A DNA stretch of 64,000 nt from Amphibalanus amphitrite (Eukaryota; Arthropoda; Thecostraca; Balanomorpha; Balanidae): the NCBI RefSeq assembly GCF_019059575.1, contig NW_024881532.1:620001-684000 (forward strand), in the 5' to 3' direction. Positions within the stretch are counted from its first letter, which is position 1. Each line of letters starts with the position of its first letter. The translations under genes were made by a program, and so were the position numbers. Shown one piece after another: positions 1 to 11,890 of the stretch. The notes under the pieces are model-generated. The model made no database searches. It saw only the letters and a list, made by a program, of their open reading frames with translations, and was not told where the DNA came from.

Positions 1-700
1 TGGATGAGCATATCGGTAGTAGCGATTTCAGTGTGTGCATTTATTGTTCATAGTGGTGTGAAATGTGGTTGGGGTACGACCGACAACCCGTCGGGGCGAA
101 TTTCGCACTGGGGTACTCAAAATTTGAAGAATTTAAGACGTTTCCATGAGTTTTGAAGGTATGGATAAGTTCTAAAAATCCGGTTCTCCTTATCTGGGCC
201 ATTAACTCCATACGGTCCAAGAAAGCTGGCACACTACCTTTAAGAAGCAGTTTTGGTGCCTTTGTAACATGTTGCGGAGCTGTGAGTGGCAGTTGACACC
301 AACTATAGATACCCGGCAAAAACCTACTGGTTGACCTGACCTGACCTGACCCTACCTGGCCTAAATGCGTGAAGACATCATGTTTGATCAAACCTTAAAT
401 GATATTTGTGATTAGCACCCCGAAAAAAACCTAGCAGCCACGCTTAACGACGTTCTAACAGTTTCCATTGTTCCGATTTTTGGGTCATTGACCTGACCTG
501 GAAGGTCAACTTATGATCTAGGACCTTAAAAATAGACATTTTTTGTTTCCTCTCGTCACCAACAACACGCTCGTTTTGTCCGCGAAGCTCTAAGTCCATT
601 AGAGGCCAAACGGCAAGGGGTATCCAACGAACCCCCCCCCCCCCCCTATACGTTCGTGGCTGGCTAAACAACAATACGGGCGAGGGTTAACTAAGTCTAT
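1..700. repeat. AGGTCA/TGACC-rich repeat fragment with a C15 run
   Basis: Holds TGACCTGACCTGACC near 333-350, a GGGTCATTGACCT palindrome at 482-494 and a C-run at 632-646 followed by cgttcgtggctggctaaac. The mix of AGGTCA half-sites and a long G/C run matches the elements at 1768-2691, 33776-34991 and 38465-39452. The left end lies outside the window, so the type cannot be fixed. Confidence 0.5.
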
Positions 701-1346
701 GGGCCACGTAGCAACACACGGTAAGCGACATTTGAAACAACGTTCAAAATCAAGACGAAAATAATTCGATCAGTTTATAGGTCAGGTTAACGGTTAGGTC
801 ACCAGATGTCAACAAAGGTGAAGTGGTGCTTCTGAAACACCGGCGCATAACTCAAATGAACCAATATTGATGCAGTGCCGTAGAAAAGCGCGTTCGATAG
901 ACCTTTAAACACTTTTGACTCAAGCAAGGAACGAACAAGTTCAAGGTCATGCCCTGTCCGGAAGAGGTCATGTTGCGCATCAGTCAATGCGCATCGTCGA
1001 CCTAAGCACATCGAAGATGTTTTCATCGCTCTAATCAAAGGCAAAAACCGCCGGGGACCTTTCATGACCTGCGATGACCTCGGGGACATAAGTAAGGTTC
1101 CCATGTGCTATTGTCTTATTCAGTGTGTCAAGTTTACTGGTGTCATTATATTTGAGAGTGTTTAGAACACCGTTTGTCTTGTAATACGTATTTCAATTTT
1201 CTCCAACTGACCAAAAATAGCGAGGTCGCAGATTGTCCTGAACTTAGCTCAGCGATATCAAAATTACGAAATTAACATTTAATGCACATCGCTCTTATCA
1301 ATCGCTCAAAGTTTCAAGGCGATCGTTCAGTCAATGTGGCTATGAC
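701..1346. other. No feature seen
   Basis: AT-rich DNA. I see no coding frame, splice pair or clear repeat end. Confidence 0.5.
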
Positions 1347-1470
1347 CAGGGTTGTGCTTGACTCATGAGTCGAGTCAGAAATTTGACTCAACTCTGACTC
1401 AAATGAGTCAGGTTTGAGTCGAGTCGGATAAAATGTTGAGCTGTTGAGTTGAGTCAGAGTTGAGTCGGAC
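1347..1470 (+). mobile_element. GAGTC-rich MITE remnant, hAT-like left end
   Basis: Begins CAGGGTTG, a hAT-like start, then many GAGTC/GACTC words and TGAGTCA motifs. No matching right end is seen, so it is truncated or decayed. Confidence 0.4.
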
Positions 1471-1767
1471 AAAAATATTAAGAGGTGTGCCGAAAACGGT
1501 TTTGCTCTGCGCTGCCGTTTTTTTTTTTACTTAATATCTGCGAAAAACGCAGGATACGTCCAACCCCCCAACCCCCTCTCCCCAGCGCTGGTAAGATATC
1601 TTATAATATATATCCTTTTGAAAGGCCTTTACTATAGGTCTTTCGAAGGCGCTATACTTAAAGGGACCCTCCCACCTTAACATTAGATTTGAGTTGAGAT
1701 AGCCAAAATGGGGTCCCTGGCTCACAATTACCGGTTTCGGCACTCACAACATCGAGAAATGCCTTAA

Positions 1768-2691
1768 CCCTCGCCCGTAAACGGTGTTTTGCCACCTTCG
1801 CCCATGCAGGGGGGGGGGGGTTGGTGCGACCCCCCCCCCCTGGCGTTTGAAAACGGAGCGTCGTAGAGCTTAGCGGAAAAAACCAACGGATTGCTCTCAA
1901 CGAGATCTCGCGATTGGTGGTATATTTTTTGGTCCTAGGTCAACATTTGACCTACTTATGACCGGTCAAAGGTCAAATTTTCGGAAAAATCTAACTTTTT
2001 CAGATTTCCGCGCCGATTGCGGCAAAACGGTAAGAGATATCGACTTGAAACCTTCACTATCGTGATCCTTGATCAATTGTCTATCGTTTGGTGTGTATTT
2101 CGATGTCATAACTCTACAAATGATGCGTTGGGAGCATCGGAAGTCTGCAAGGTCATTTGTGCATTGGGTCACGTCAGGCGTGTGACGTCACTGACCTGAC
2201 CCTGACCCAAAATGAACTACAAGAAACAACTGACGATGCCTGAAATGGATAGCAAATTCGAATTCAGGGCATCAAAATACCCCGAAAATGCATACAAGTG
2301 CAAGAAGTCATTACAGGTCAACCGAGGTCACTGACCTGACCTTGACCTTTAGTAACCTTGAAAAGGTCAACGGACATTGTGCCAATGTCAAATCAGCCAG
2401 TTATGATTCTAAAACAATCCATCAGTGTGTCAGGTCAGTCGGCATTTATGTATACCATTGTGAAGCAATCTCCAATTTAGCGTAAATCTGGCCGGAGGTT
2501 GTTCCCTTTATGACGTCATAACTCCGTGACCTGACATGACCTTGACATTTTTTTTTACCAAAAGTTGCGCAAAGGATGCCCCAAAGGGTACTGAAAATTT
2601 GAGCAGGCTATCTGAAAAGGTTCGGCGTGTAGCTAATAAAAACCTCAGGGGGGGGGGGGGGGGGGTTGCACCAACCCTACATGGGCGAGGG
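1768..2691. mobile_element. Nested TTAA-flanked element (family B) with AGGTCA core
   Basis: Ends CCCTCGCCC and GGGCGAGGG, flanked by TTAA at 1764-1767 and 2692-2695. Near each end is a G-run/C-run pair. The core has many AGGTCA half-sites, including a DR1 (1963-1975) and a perfect IR-1 palindrome AGGTCACTGACCT (2325-2337). Non-coding; it sits inside the family A copy, so it is the younger insertion. Confidence 0.8.
2325..2337. promoter_or_regulatory. IR-1 nuclear-receptor palindrome (EcRE consensus)
   Basis: AGGTCA-C-TGACCT, a perfect inverted repeat with one-base spacer, the ideal form of an EcR/USP ecdysone response element. The match is seen; function is inferred only. Confidence 0.45.
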
Positions 2692-3061
2692 TTAAATCGG
2701 AAACATTGAATTTCAAAATTGCAGCATTTTGATTCAGAGGGGCTAATGCATAAGAATACCCCTCTGAATGTGTGACGTCAGCGCAGATATCTAACGATTT
2801 TTAAATGTTTGACTAAAACGTTTTGTAGCACGTGGTGGTATATGCTGCTTTGCGCGCAACAAATGCCGCATTTTCAAATAAAGTCGCTAAGAACAGCGGA
2901 GATCCCAAAAAGTAAACAGAAGTAAAAGTCTAATATCTTGAAAACCAGTGAATATTTTTCGATGAAATTTGGTAGATATTCGTTTTTGCTCTTTCTGAAC
3001 CGAGCGACATCACTTTCATGCCAATTCATTAACTTTTTTAAGGTGGGAGGGTCCCTTTAAG

Positions 3062-3110
3062 GAAAAGAATTTGAGCACCCTTAACTTTTCACATGGCACG
3101 TGCCACGACA
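3062..3110 (-). repeat. Short dispersed repeat with ggcacgtgcc core
   Basis: The reverse complement (gtcgtggcacgtgcca, then an aagggtg...caag-like block) matches about 37395-37440 next to the mariner element, so this is a scrap of the same dispersed repeat. Confidence 0.5.
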
Positions 3111-3134
3111 GACGCCTTTAGATTTATAAATATA

Positions 3135-3346
3135 CAGGGCTGCGGAGTCGGAGTGGGAGTCGAAGCCGAAGTCGGAATCGGTTGGAGTCGACAGCTGTGA
3201 CCGGAGTCGCAGTCGGAGTCGGAGTCGATTTTGGAAACCGAGACCGGAGTCGGAGTCACCGAAAATCTGCCGCCTCCTCGGCCCTGCCAGGTCTGCGGAG
3301 CCAGAGTCGGAGTCAGTCCTAAAAAAATCATCGACTCCGCAGCCCT
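3135..3346. mobile_element. hAT-type MITE with GGAGTC repeats (212 bp)
   Basis: Ends CAGGGCTGCGGAGTCG and CGACTCCGCAGCCCTG are inverted copies; the interior is made of GGAGTC/GGAGTCG units. CAGGG fits hAT termini, and GGAGTC-rich MITEs of this form are widespread in animals. An exact 8-bp target duplication is not visible. Confidence 0.75.
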
Positions 3347-4021
3347 GTCAATAGAAGTTAATTGCGGCCTAGAAGGGATATTAGGCTGCCCAGCAAAAAA
3401 AAAAAAAAAGAAAAAAACAGACCGCAGGTCAATCAGCCCAGTGGTTGCTTTTATATAAACCTCTCAAAATCGTTACAGGTCGGGCCGCTCATACTAAGAT
3501 TTTTTTTCCGTTTTAGTGAAAATACTTTGCTTCGCCCGTTAGCTCATAATCCGCAGACACCACCTCAAAAACACCAACCGCTGGCCATACCGCCGGCGCC
3601 CCACACACCCTGTCGACCCCGAGGGCACGCCGTGACCCGTCTCGGGTCGACTGGGGTAGGGGATGGGGAGAGGTCCGAAGTCCAGCTGTGGTCCGCAGCC
3701 CAGGTGACCATCATTGTGCCCCGGCGGCCAGTTTCTGTGAACTTTGACCTACCGCTGGATACCCGAGGGCTCCCCTCCCCTATCAGCCGTAGTGAATAGC
3801 CTCTACCCAGGCAGTGCGAGCTATCACAACAAACGTGCGTATCTCGGCAGCGTGCGTAAAACTCCGACCTCCCCTCGCCAGGCTCAATTTGGACTTTCCC
3901 ATTGGAAGTGGCGCAGTCAGGCTCAATCTGATTCGGGGCAGAGCAAATAGCTGAAAATTAACATTTTCCCTGATATCTGGAAATATACGGAGCTTTCAAA
4001 CGTGCCACTTTTAGGACGGGT
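3347..4021. other. Unassigned, GC-rich with an A-rich run
   Basis: An A-rich run near 3395-3417, then a GC-rich block at 3590-3800. No conserved coding motif or splice pair is evident. Confidence 0.4.
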
Positions 4022-5818
4022 GGGGCATTCCACGTCAAATCGAACAAAAATCGGCTGTTTTGCACCTTACCATCAGCGATTTCATTATAAATTTGTGAGC
4101 GAGTTCCTGTGTGGCCCCGGACATTACATTGATGTTTTTTGCACATTCTGACCACAGGTCTTCTAAATATAGGGCATCAAATTTTTACAAAATGTTGCAT
4201 CTTTACATTTTTGAGCGACCATAACTTTGGTTGTACTTGTTTGATTTGAATGAAATAAACCTTACTGTTCAGGTAATTTCTTAAGCATTTGTTTAGGATT
4301 GCACCTACTTAAATATATGACCTTGAAATTTGCTTAACTCTGTTCTTAAGCACAAATATTGAAATAGCAAAAAACACGTCACCTTCGATTTGGCTCATTT
4401 TCATATATTTTATTGCCTACCATATTCTTAACAACTTGTGAAAAAATTAGAGTGGGCCATCCATAAGTTTTGAAGAAAATTGCACATATGCAAACGTATG
4501 TTAGCACGCGCAGTGGAGGGAAAAGAACGAATTTCGCCCACCCCCTCCTGTTTTTCGCCAATATCTCATAAGAGTAATGCGAAATTAATTATGGCTACCT
4601 GTCAAGAATTGAACTGGACATCTCATCGTGCAAGCAATAAGAAAATCGGTTCACAGCTGTTCTAGTAATAGCGGTGTAAAGTGAACATCCTGCCGCCGCA
4701 GCAGCGCGGCGACTCGGCAGCTGGCGCCGACCGCTGCGCGCCGCCTGAATTGTAGACTGTGCCGGGACGGAACGGAACGGTTCCGTCTTTACATCGTGCT
4801 CCCTACCGCTGATTACGTTTGATTCGCGTCAAATTTTGTGAGAAGACTAAGAAATGTACAGGCAATCTTATGGTGAAAGAATTTTGAAAATCGGTTGGTA
4901 AACAATTGAAATATGAACGTGTAAACACAAAATTGTGATTGCTGCGTTTCCCGCATCGGCCGAGCCCGCCTCAGCCGGCGACATGTTACTCTTAGCAGGA
5001 CTCTAACTGCCATATTTATTATTGGATTAACTAGAAATTCCCCATACATACTAAAAAATGTATGTTCTTTCGTATAGTGAAGATCAAAAGACGTGAAGAT
5101 ATAGTTGCGTGATAATGTTTTCGTTGAATTTACTTCATGATGCATTTCCACACGGCTCAAAATTCACCGCAAAATACCGTTTGCCTGAGACACTTTTACT
5201 ATGGAACGTGAATGCTTGACTACGATGACTATGCATTTCCATTCTCGCAGAGTTTGGGATATCACTAATCAACAATCATTCATTTCAGAAAGTGTACACA
5301 AGCAAGAATGTCTTGACTCTGTCTTTCAAGGTCACGCGCGGTTGCGTGATGTTGATGCATGAAAACGGCGTTTGCCGCGAAAGTTATGAATGGCCCACTC
5401 CAATTTTTTCACAGATGGTTAGGAACATTATGACGGACATAATATGTAAAAATTACCCAAATCGAAGGTGACGTGTTTTTTGCTATTTAAATTTTTCTGT
5501 TTTAATTCAAGGTTAAATGCATTTCAAGGTCACTTCAATTTAATTCTATAATTAAAAATCAAAGCCTTATCAATTGCCTATAAGACCCTGTTAATATCAT
5601 TTTGATACCAGAAAAGGAACCAGAGATATAGCCATTTAAAAAATTGATGTGTGGCATTTTTCGCTATATTCGATGACCTATATCTCAGCGATACGTTATC
5701 AAATTTCGAAAATATTATACGTAACTCAGTTTTGAACCATGCCCAGTCTGCCTACAAATTTTCAGAAAAATCGAAGGGGATGACGGATTTCGGTGTTTGA
5801 TTTGACGTGGAATGCCCC
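4022..5818. mobile_element. Inverted-repeat DNA transposon, non-autonomous (1,797 bp)
   Basis: Termini GGGGCATTCCACGTCAAATC and its inverse at 5799-5818. The 4-bp direct repeat GGGT flanks it (4018-4021 and 5819-5822). A second inverted block (about 4374-4465 against 5390-5490, both with AACACGTCACCTTCGATTTGG-like text) shows the arms were once some 450 bp long. No transposase frame is recognisable. Superfamily not assigned. Confidence 0.75.
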
Positions 5819-7754
5819 GGGTGCAAAAAGTTGTTATGGACATTTCCAGAGTATCATTATGCATCTCCGTCGCTTTAAGTAAGAACGTAGGTCGATATTG
5901 CTGTGTGTAACGTATACCTACCACGCAGTGAGCAGAGGGCTGTACCTACGTACTTCAACCCATTCGCTGCAGCAGTTGTATCCATTTATGTATTAGTACA
6001 CCGCGAGGTTTCTGCTGTGCTATCCCTCAGCAAACCTCTAGCATAGCATGCATACGGGTCTGATCCATCACACGATGCCAGACGCCAGCCGAAACTGTAG
6101 GATCGATTTTCATGGTCCGCGGCTGACTTTTCGAGGTCGTGCCCCGTCCATTTACCCCGCCCAGCGCGGCACACGTGACTGCTTCCGCCCGAGGGCCTGG
6201 TCGGGCGGCGGCCGTGCCGACATTCCCGGGGTCAATAGAGGCCGGCCGTGCCGCGGTAGGCTGCCGAGTAGGGACGCTCAGCGCGAGTGGCCGTCGGACT
6301 GAAGTGGGTGCCTGGCTCGGTGAGGGGCGCGTGGGGCACGGAGAAGGACTAATAACGGCGCTGACGGATGTCCGTGTGGGCCGGTGTCCGCCAGAGGACG
6401 GGTCGGGTGGTCGGATGTCTGAGCTCGGGCCAGGCTATATGGAGGGATCGGACGGGCAATACGAGTAGAGATAGAAGACAAGAGATTGCTCTTGTGTTTG
6501 TTGTGTAGCATTATTTTGTTAATCTTATTGTCTCACTGCGAACGCTGTGTTGTTCCCATTTGCCCAGTTATATCCCTACAAAGCACAAAGCCAGTTTTGC
6601 GGAGGCCCACACGCCAGCCAAAGCTGGTCACACGCGATGCATCCATTTGGACGATGGCGCCGTTGTCCGTTGAGTATTATGTTGGCTGGCGGTGTCGAGA
6701 TTTAGTCGCTGAACCCGGCTCAGCCAGGCTTATTTATTAAACTGGACAGTAAACACAGTGCCACGGATTGATTGCAGGCAATATCATTAGCCACAGCGGC
6801 GCTGCCATGGCCTGCGGAAGTGGACAGCTTGCCATGGATCACCGTCCATGTGTATTAAGGGATCTTTACTATGTTTACTTGTTCCTTAGTGGTCCATAAA
6901 CCCCAACTGGTAGCATCGTGAAGCCGGAAGGGCCATATTAAACTGCATGCTTTGAGAATCATATGTCAATGTCCACGGATGATCGCTTATCTGAACATAA
7001 AATGTAGCGTGCTCTGTCACGAGTGCGATTCCGAGTAAAAAAGTTGTTGCCTTGTCGACTTCTGACGCCTGCAGCTCCACCCGCTGAGCTGTGTTTCCGA
7101 GGTGACGTTCGGCCAAGTTTTACCGTCAATATCAGAGTCTGACGGCGTCTCGGACCATTATAGTCGGTCGTCCGCGGCTCCATCAGCGGTTAACGACGTC
7201 CGTCTGGTAATTGACGCCCTCCGGGCGCCGTGTATTTGTGGCACGTCTGCGGCTGTATTGACACCGTCAGGGGGGACTGACGGCCACACGAGCCGCGCGC
7301 TCCCTCGGGGCGTAATCACGGTCGGCCCGTGCCGCTCGCCGGCCCGTTTCGGGCGCAGAGTTCCAACTTGGCGACGCCCACGGACGGCGAGAAGGCTTTG
7401 ACGGCGCCGTCCGGTAGCTGTATTGATGTCGGCGTGGTGTAGCGCTTATTGCGCGTCCCGGGGCTCGGTAGGGAGCTGTGTCGGCTCGTACCCACTGGCG
7501 ATAGAGCGGGAGAGGTACCGATAGACTGCATCTTCACTGTGAGGGCCCCCGAATTGGCATCGAGCTGGACTGATGACATTTGGGGAAACTGCGGACGTCG
7601 ACGGCTTTACGGGATAATCGTCATTGAAATTGTTCGGCCTTTTGGCTTCTTGTGCCACCTCCTTTATGAATTGCGTTCGTGATACAGTCGAAATTAAACA
7701 TGCCATAACTCATGTTTTTTTTAACTTTAAACTAAACTCTTCCTTTACTGGTAA

Positions 7755-7799
7755 ATTGATTGATTGATTGATTGATTGACTGATTGATTCATTGATTCA
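7755..7799 (+). repeat. (ATTG)n microsatellite
   Basis: About ten tandem ATTG units with two interruptions. Confidence 0.9.
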
Positions 7800-7899
7800 T
7801 TCATAATTCATTGAATACCGAATTACGAATGATGATTTTAAAGCAATCGTCTACCTATGGCATCAGTATCTACCTGTTTCCCGGCGTTTGTCACCCATT

Positions 7900-7939
7900 T
7901 GCAATTTGGGTCTCGCGTTTTGCAATTTGGGTCTCGCGT
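7900..7939 (+). repeat. Tandem 20-bp duplication
   Basis: The unit gcaatttgggtctcgcgttt occurs twice in a row, the second with one end change. Confidence 0.85.
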
Positions 7940-10900
7940 TCGTTAGTGTCCCGACTGGCAGTTATACTCCATGATGATGAATTTGCAGTTCCAGCCCGGT
8001 AGTCATTCTGTGCCGGCGTAGAACTGTTCAGGGGAGGATGCGGTGCCCCGGTATCCGTTACGCCCTCTGCTTACGCCATGCCCGCTGTCGGATTAACTGT
8101 TATTGCACTGAATGTTAGGCATGCAGCGCTGCCCGGGATTGTATATGTAATGTGTATCGCGGTGTCCAATACTGCTGACTCATGTCACTGCACTGACGCT
8201 CGAGTTGTCCCTCCCCCGCTGCCTAACCCACCCGACTGGGGACGGTATCACTATCGGCTCTGGTGGCAACAGCACCCCAGCCCTCCTCCCGCCTCGGTTG
8301 GAACTTGTAGACTCGTACTGAATTGTCGACTACAGTCAAACTGACCGCTACTCAGTGGCAGCTTGAGAACATTGGTGCTTGTTTCGGGGTGGTGGCCGGT
8401 AATATTGCGGTCGAATTGCTGCCGCCGGGGACGGCGACGATCCATCGACAGAGTAAGCGGTTGCAAGGCTGTAATCTAATATCTCTGTCTGATTGAAACA
8501 ATAGCCGATCAACGCGTCATCAGCTCTTTATTTGGTCTCCCTTGACTGAGCAATGAGCCTCATTTAGAGTTCCATCGTAGTTATGTTGGCCTCTGTAGAC
8601 GGTGTGACTGAACGTGACACCAAGTTTCCGCACACCTGCGCCGTTCGCTGTGTTTTGCAGCGGCGATCTGCCGGTCTTTGTGTGACGGTGAAGGTCATAT
8701 GGCAGCCTCTGAGCGATATATGGCTGCAGAAATGGAGGGGAGATGGGCTACTGACAGCGGCGTAACGGCCTTTGATGTAGTACTGCAACTGTGTCCCAAT
8801 GGGAATATACATGTTTGCCACCTATGGAATAGAGCAATATGATCGCCAATTCTTGTAATCTATACATTTATCGAATGTTTCTGAAGTGTTTCGTGTGTTC
8901 ATTTATGAAAATATCATTGGTAATGATAAATGCTGGGCTCCATATTGCTGTATTTTATGGCTAGTCTTTCCACGATGTGATATTGGCTTACAAAATGTCC
9001 AATTGCCGCCGACTCCTAATTACAAACTGACGACCCTTTGTCCCAAATTGTGGTACTCATCTATCGGCGATGATTTGATGACCTTTCCTTATGAACACTC
9101 CTGCGCTTCATTATGCTGGCTTGTTGCACTTGGCCTTCATTCCAGTATCTGTCTCTAACGAGCCCGTCTGCCGCTACGGTCCGCCGCGCCGGACTCGAAC
9201 CCGGAGCATTGTCGACCGCCGCTAATGGGAACTCCTACAGTGATCCCGCCTGTGCTGACACACGCCCCGATGCCGCTCTCCGCCGGACAAACGAACCGAG
9301 GCGTAGCCCGGTTTTTCTGCTGTCGTCTGCTGCAGAATAGTGGGACTCGTTTCCTGGTAATTTATGACGGTGAACCGCTCGGTTATATATTTGGGTCCGG
9401 ACTTGTGGAACCCTGTGGCCCTAACTATATTTCAGGCCGCGAGGCCGGCACACGGCTGGCTTGCATAAAATTGCTAATAAAATAGCTCAACTCGTTGATG
9501 CGACTCTAAACATGGAAAACTTTGGAGCAAAACTTTTAGAGGGGAATTTAAAGCAAAACATTGTCAAACTCTGAAGAAGCGAGATTTGGTTTGGTTGTCA
9601 TCTGTCGGCAACTATGGATTTTCTTGAAATGTGCCTAATTGTAAGCTAAGTCGGTAACACCCTTGGTCACTGGGCTCGGTCAGTGAGTTGAGTTTGTGTT
9701 CTGGGAGATGAATTAGTCAGTGGAAAGGTGATACCGGGGGAGTTCAGTTCATAAAAGCGCGATGCAAAATCCTCAGCCCTCTGATTGCTAGTCAGTCGCG
9801 TCGCAAAGTGCAACTTTGCTAGATGCTCGCCTTGCTGAAATGCAGCCCCACAAATAAAATTCAATTTTCGCCGCTCTGCTGCCAGCTCAATTGTATTGTT
9901 ACTGAGGCCGACGTCTCAACCCCCAACGGACACCATTGAAGCTGACAGCGCTCTTGGGAAGCCAGAAACAACTCACGATTTCGCTAGTCTTCCAGGAAAA
10001 TGCAGTAGAACATAAGCTTTTATTGTGTCTTTGTTTATAGCTACTCACTTTCGCCATAGATTTCATTTTTTATAGTAATCATCAACTCAATTATCGCTGT
10101 GTATTGGGTCATTTTCTTCAAAAATGAATTTTTGGTCATTGCATATTTGACCAAATACAAAATGTATTTGATCGGGGACTGCTTCCATTCTGAGCACTTG
10201 TTTGCCGATCAATTAGACTTTTGTATCAGCGTCTGTCTCCTCGAGCGGGCCAGGTGCCTGTTGATGGCCTTCAAATAAATGCGAACGTGTAATGTTTCTC
10301 TGAATGATTTTAAGTTACAATGATATGACGGTATTTCTTCCTTCTGTTTTCCACAATGAGCCAACATGCGTCGAAGTTGCTTAGTTTTGTTGGTACATTT
10401 TAGCGTGGGCATTAGAGTTCAATGTTATTGGACCGCACATGCCAATCTACAGGACAGCACCATTTCTTCCTCCATCTTTATACTAAGACTCGGCCGGTGG
10501 TTGACTTTCATGTTTCTTGTTCTTTTTCATGCTCGATCGGTGCACATTTGTGCCCTATGGATATGTCCTGTCATGTCATAACGGCTCGCTTTTATAAGAC
10601 AAGTGCTTTGTTGTTAACGGTTGTCACTGACAGTACCTGACCACATCAATAAGAAATGAGGAATGCTAGGCTCACCAAGCATATTGAGCATTATATGTCA
10701 TTACTCAGTGCACTTAATCGACCGTGCATCAGTGATTAAGCGTTATTAGGTCTTGCTTCAGTGGCCTTAAATTACTATCGAAAATGAATATACCGGAGTA
10801 AGAAATATTAGAAGAGAGAATTTTACTGAAGGTAATGCATTTTACCTAGAAGTGAACCGATTTAGTTGATACCTCCGGGATCCTGTTCACTCGCACCCCT

Positions 10901-11055
10901 GCCCACTAAGTCCGGTATCTGCCGGCGCTGAGAATCATTGGATCAATAACCGACGGACGCGAGCATATTATTTCGGCGAAGCCTTTATGAGCCCCCGAGC
11001 CTGCTCAAGTGTGAGTTCCACAAATCCACATCATTGGAGCATCCGTTTTCCACAG

Positions 11056-11163
11056 ATATTCAATTCCATGGTCGAGCGGCATTTCCAGTTCGGATTGCGT
11101 CCTGTCGCCTGTGAGACAGACAGCTGCGACTGGCTGATGGCATTGCAGGAATTCGGACGATAA
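11056..11163 (+). CDS. Possible terminal exon, unrecognised
   Basis: After a good acceptor (ccgttttccacag) a frame runs 35 codons to TAA (contains MVERHFQFGLRPVACETDSC and WLMALQEFGR). The residue mix looks protein-like, but no family is recognised and no partner exon was found. It could be chance. Confidence 0.15.
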   Translation: MFNSMVERHFQFGLRPVACETDSCDWLMALQEFGR

Positions 11164-11599
11164 AGGCCGCCCCAGTCACTGCCGTGGATCCAAAGGAGCC
11201 ATGTGGAACGGAAATCTGCAGGGCGAGGCTCTGAAGATCGGGGCTATGTGAGAGCTGAGTTGAGAACCCTGCATCAGAGCGCAGCGGGACATAGGTGGCT
11301 CAAGTTGAGGGATAAATACCGAATGGGGGCGACCAAAAGACGATACAGGCAACTGACGTAAACAGGATGCAGTGAAATTCGCAGCTTCTTGGCCTTTAAT
11401 ATGGTTTTAAATTAAGATGTTCCATTACCCTAACGAGCACAGCCTAAACGTTTATCAATACTCGGCAAGCTAGTAGACCACATTTTCTTCAAACCCGGCC
11501 GGTGTATGGGCGCAGTCGTAGTGAGCGCTGTGGGTACGATTGTGCCGTAGATTGTCATTAGGAGGCCGTTGGATAGGTGAACCGGACTGTGTAATCGAT

Positions 11600-11890
11600 G
11601 GGCGATCAGTGAACCGCGGCCGCGGCGCGGTGCAGCGGGGGGTGTGGAGGAGTGGGGGCGGGGTGCGAGTGGGCGTGTCGTGGGGGTTGGGTGGGCGTGT
11701 CGAGGGGTGGTGGGCGTGCCCAGAACTTTGGTGGGTATGTCAAAGGGTGGATGGGACGATGGGCGTGTGGTGAGATGTGTTGTCGGTGGGATATGTGGAT
11801 GTAGCCGATGGGGTCAGTGGGCGTGCGAAGGGCTCGTGTGGGTGATGAACTTGTCGAGAGGCCGGGCGGGGTTGTCGGGGGTCGACTGGT
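11600..11890 (+). repeat. G-rich degenerate repeat
   Basis: Irregular reiteration of GTGGGCGTG-like words (cgtgtcg, ggtgggcgtg) on the + strand; low complexity. Confidence 0.5.

Larger units (their letters stand above)
1662..3056. mobile_element. TTAA-flanked MITE (family A), carrying a nested element
   Basis: Ends AGGGACCCTCCCACCTT and its inverse, flanked by TTAA at 1658-1661 and 3057-3060. Without the nested 924-bp element and its TTAA copy it is about 467 bp, matching the second copy at 55985-56459 (475 bp, opposite orientation). TTAA duplication suggests piggyBac-type mobilisation (inference). No transposase is present. Confidence 0.85.
5823..11051. other. Intergenic, no gene recognised
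   Basis: Contains CpG-rich blocks at about 6100-6450 and 7150-7600 where open frames arise from composition. Simple repeats are listed separately. No splice-flanked conserved exon was found. Confidence 0.4.

Noticed and set aside
3362..3799. 145-codon plus-strand frame
   Set aside because: Begins in a poly-A tract and continues through a GC-rich stretch; composition explains it.
9187..9212. T-arm-like sequence (gactcgaacccgg on +, GGGTTCGAGTC on -) suggesting a tRNA
   Set aside because: The flanking DNA does not form acceptor, D and anticodon arms of the right length on either strand.
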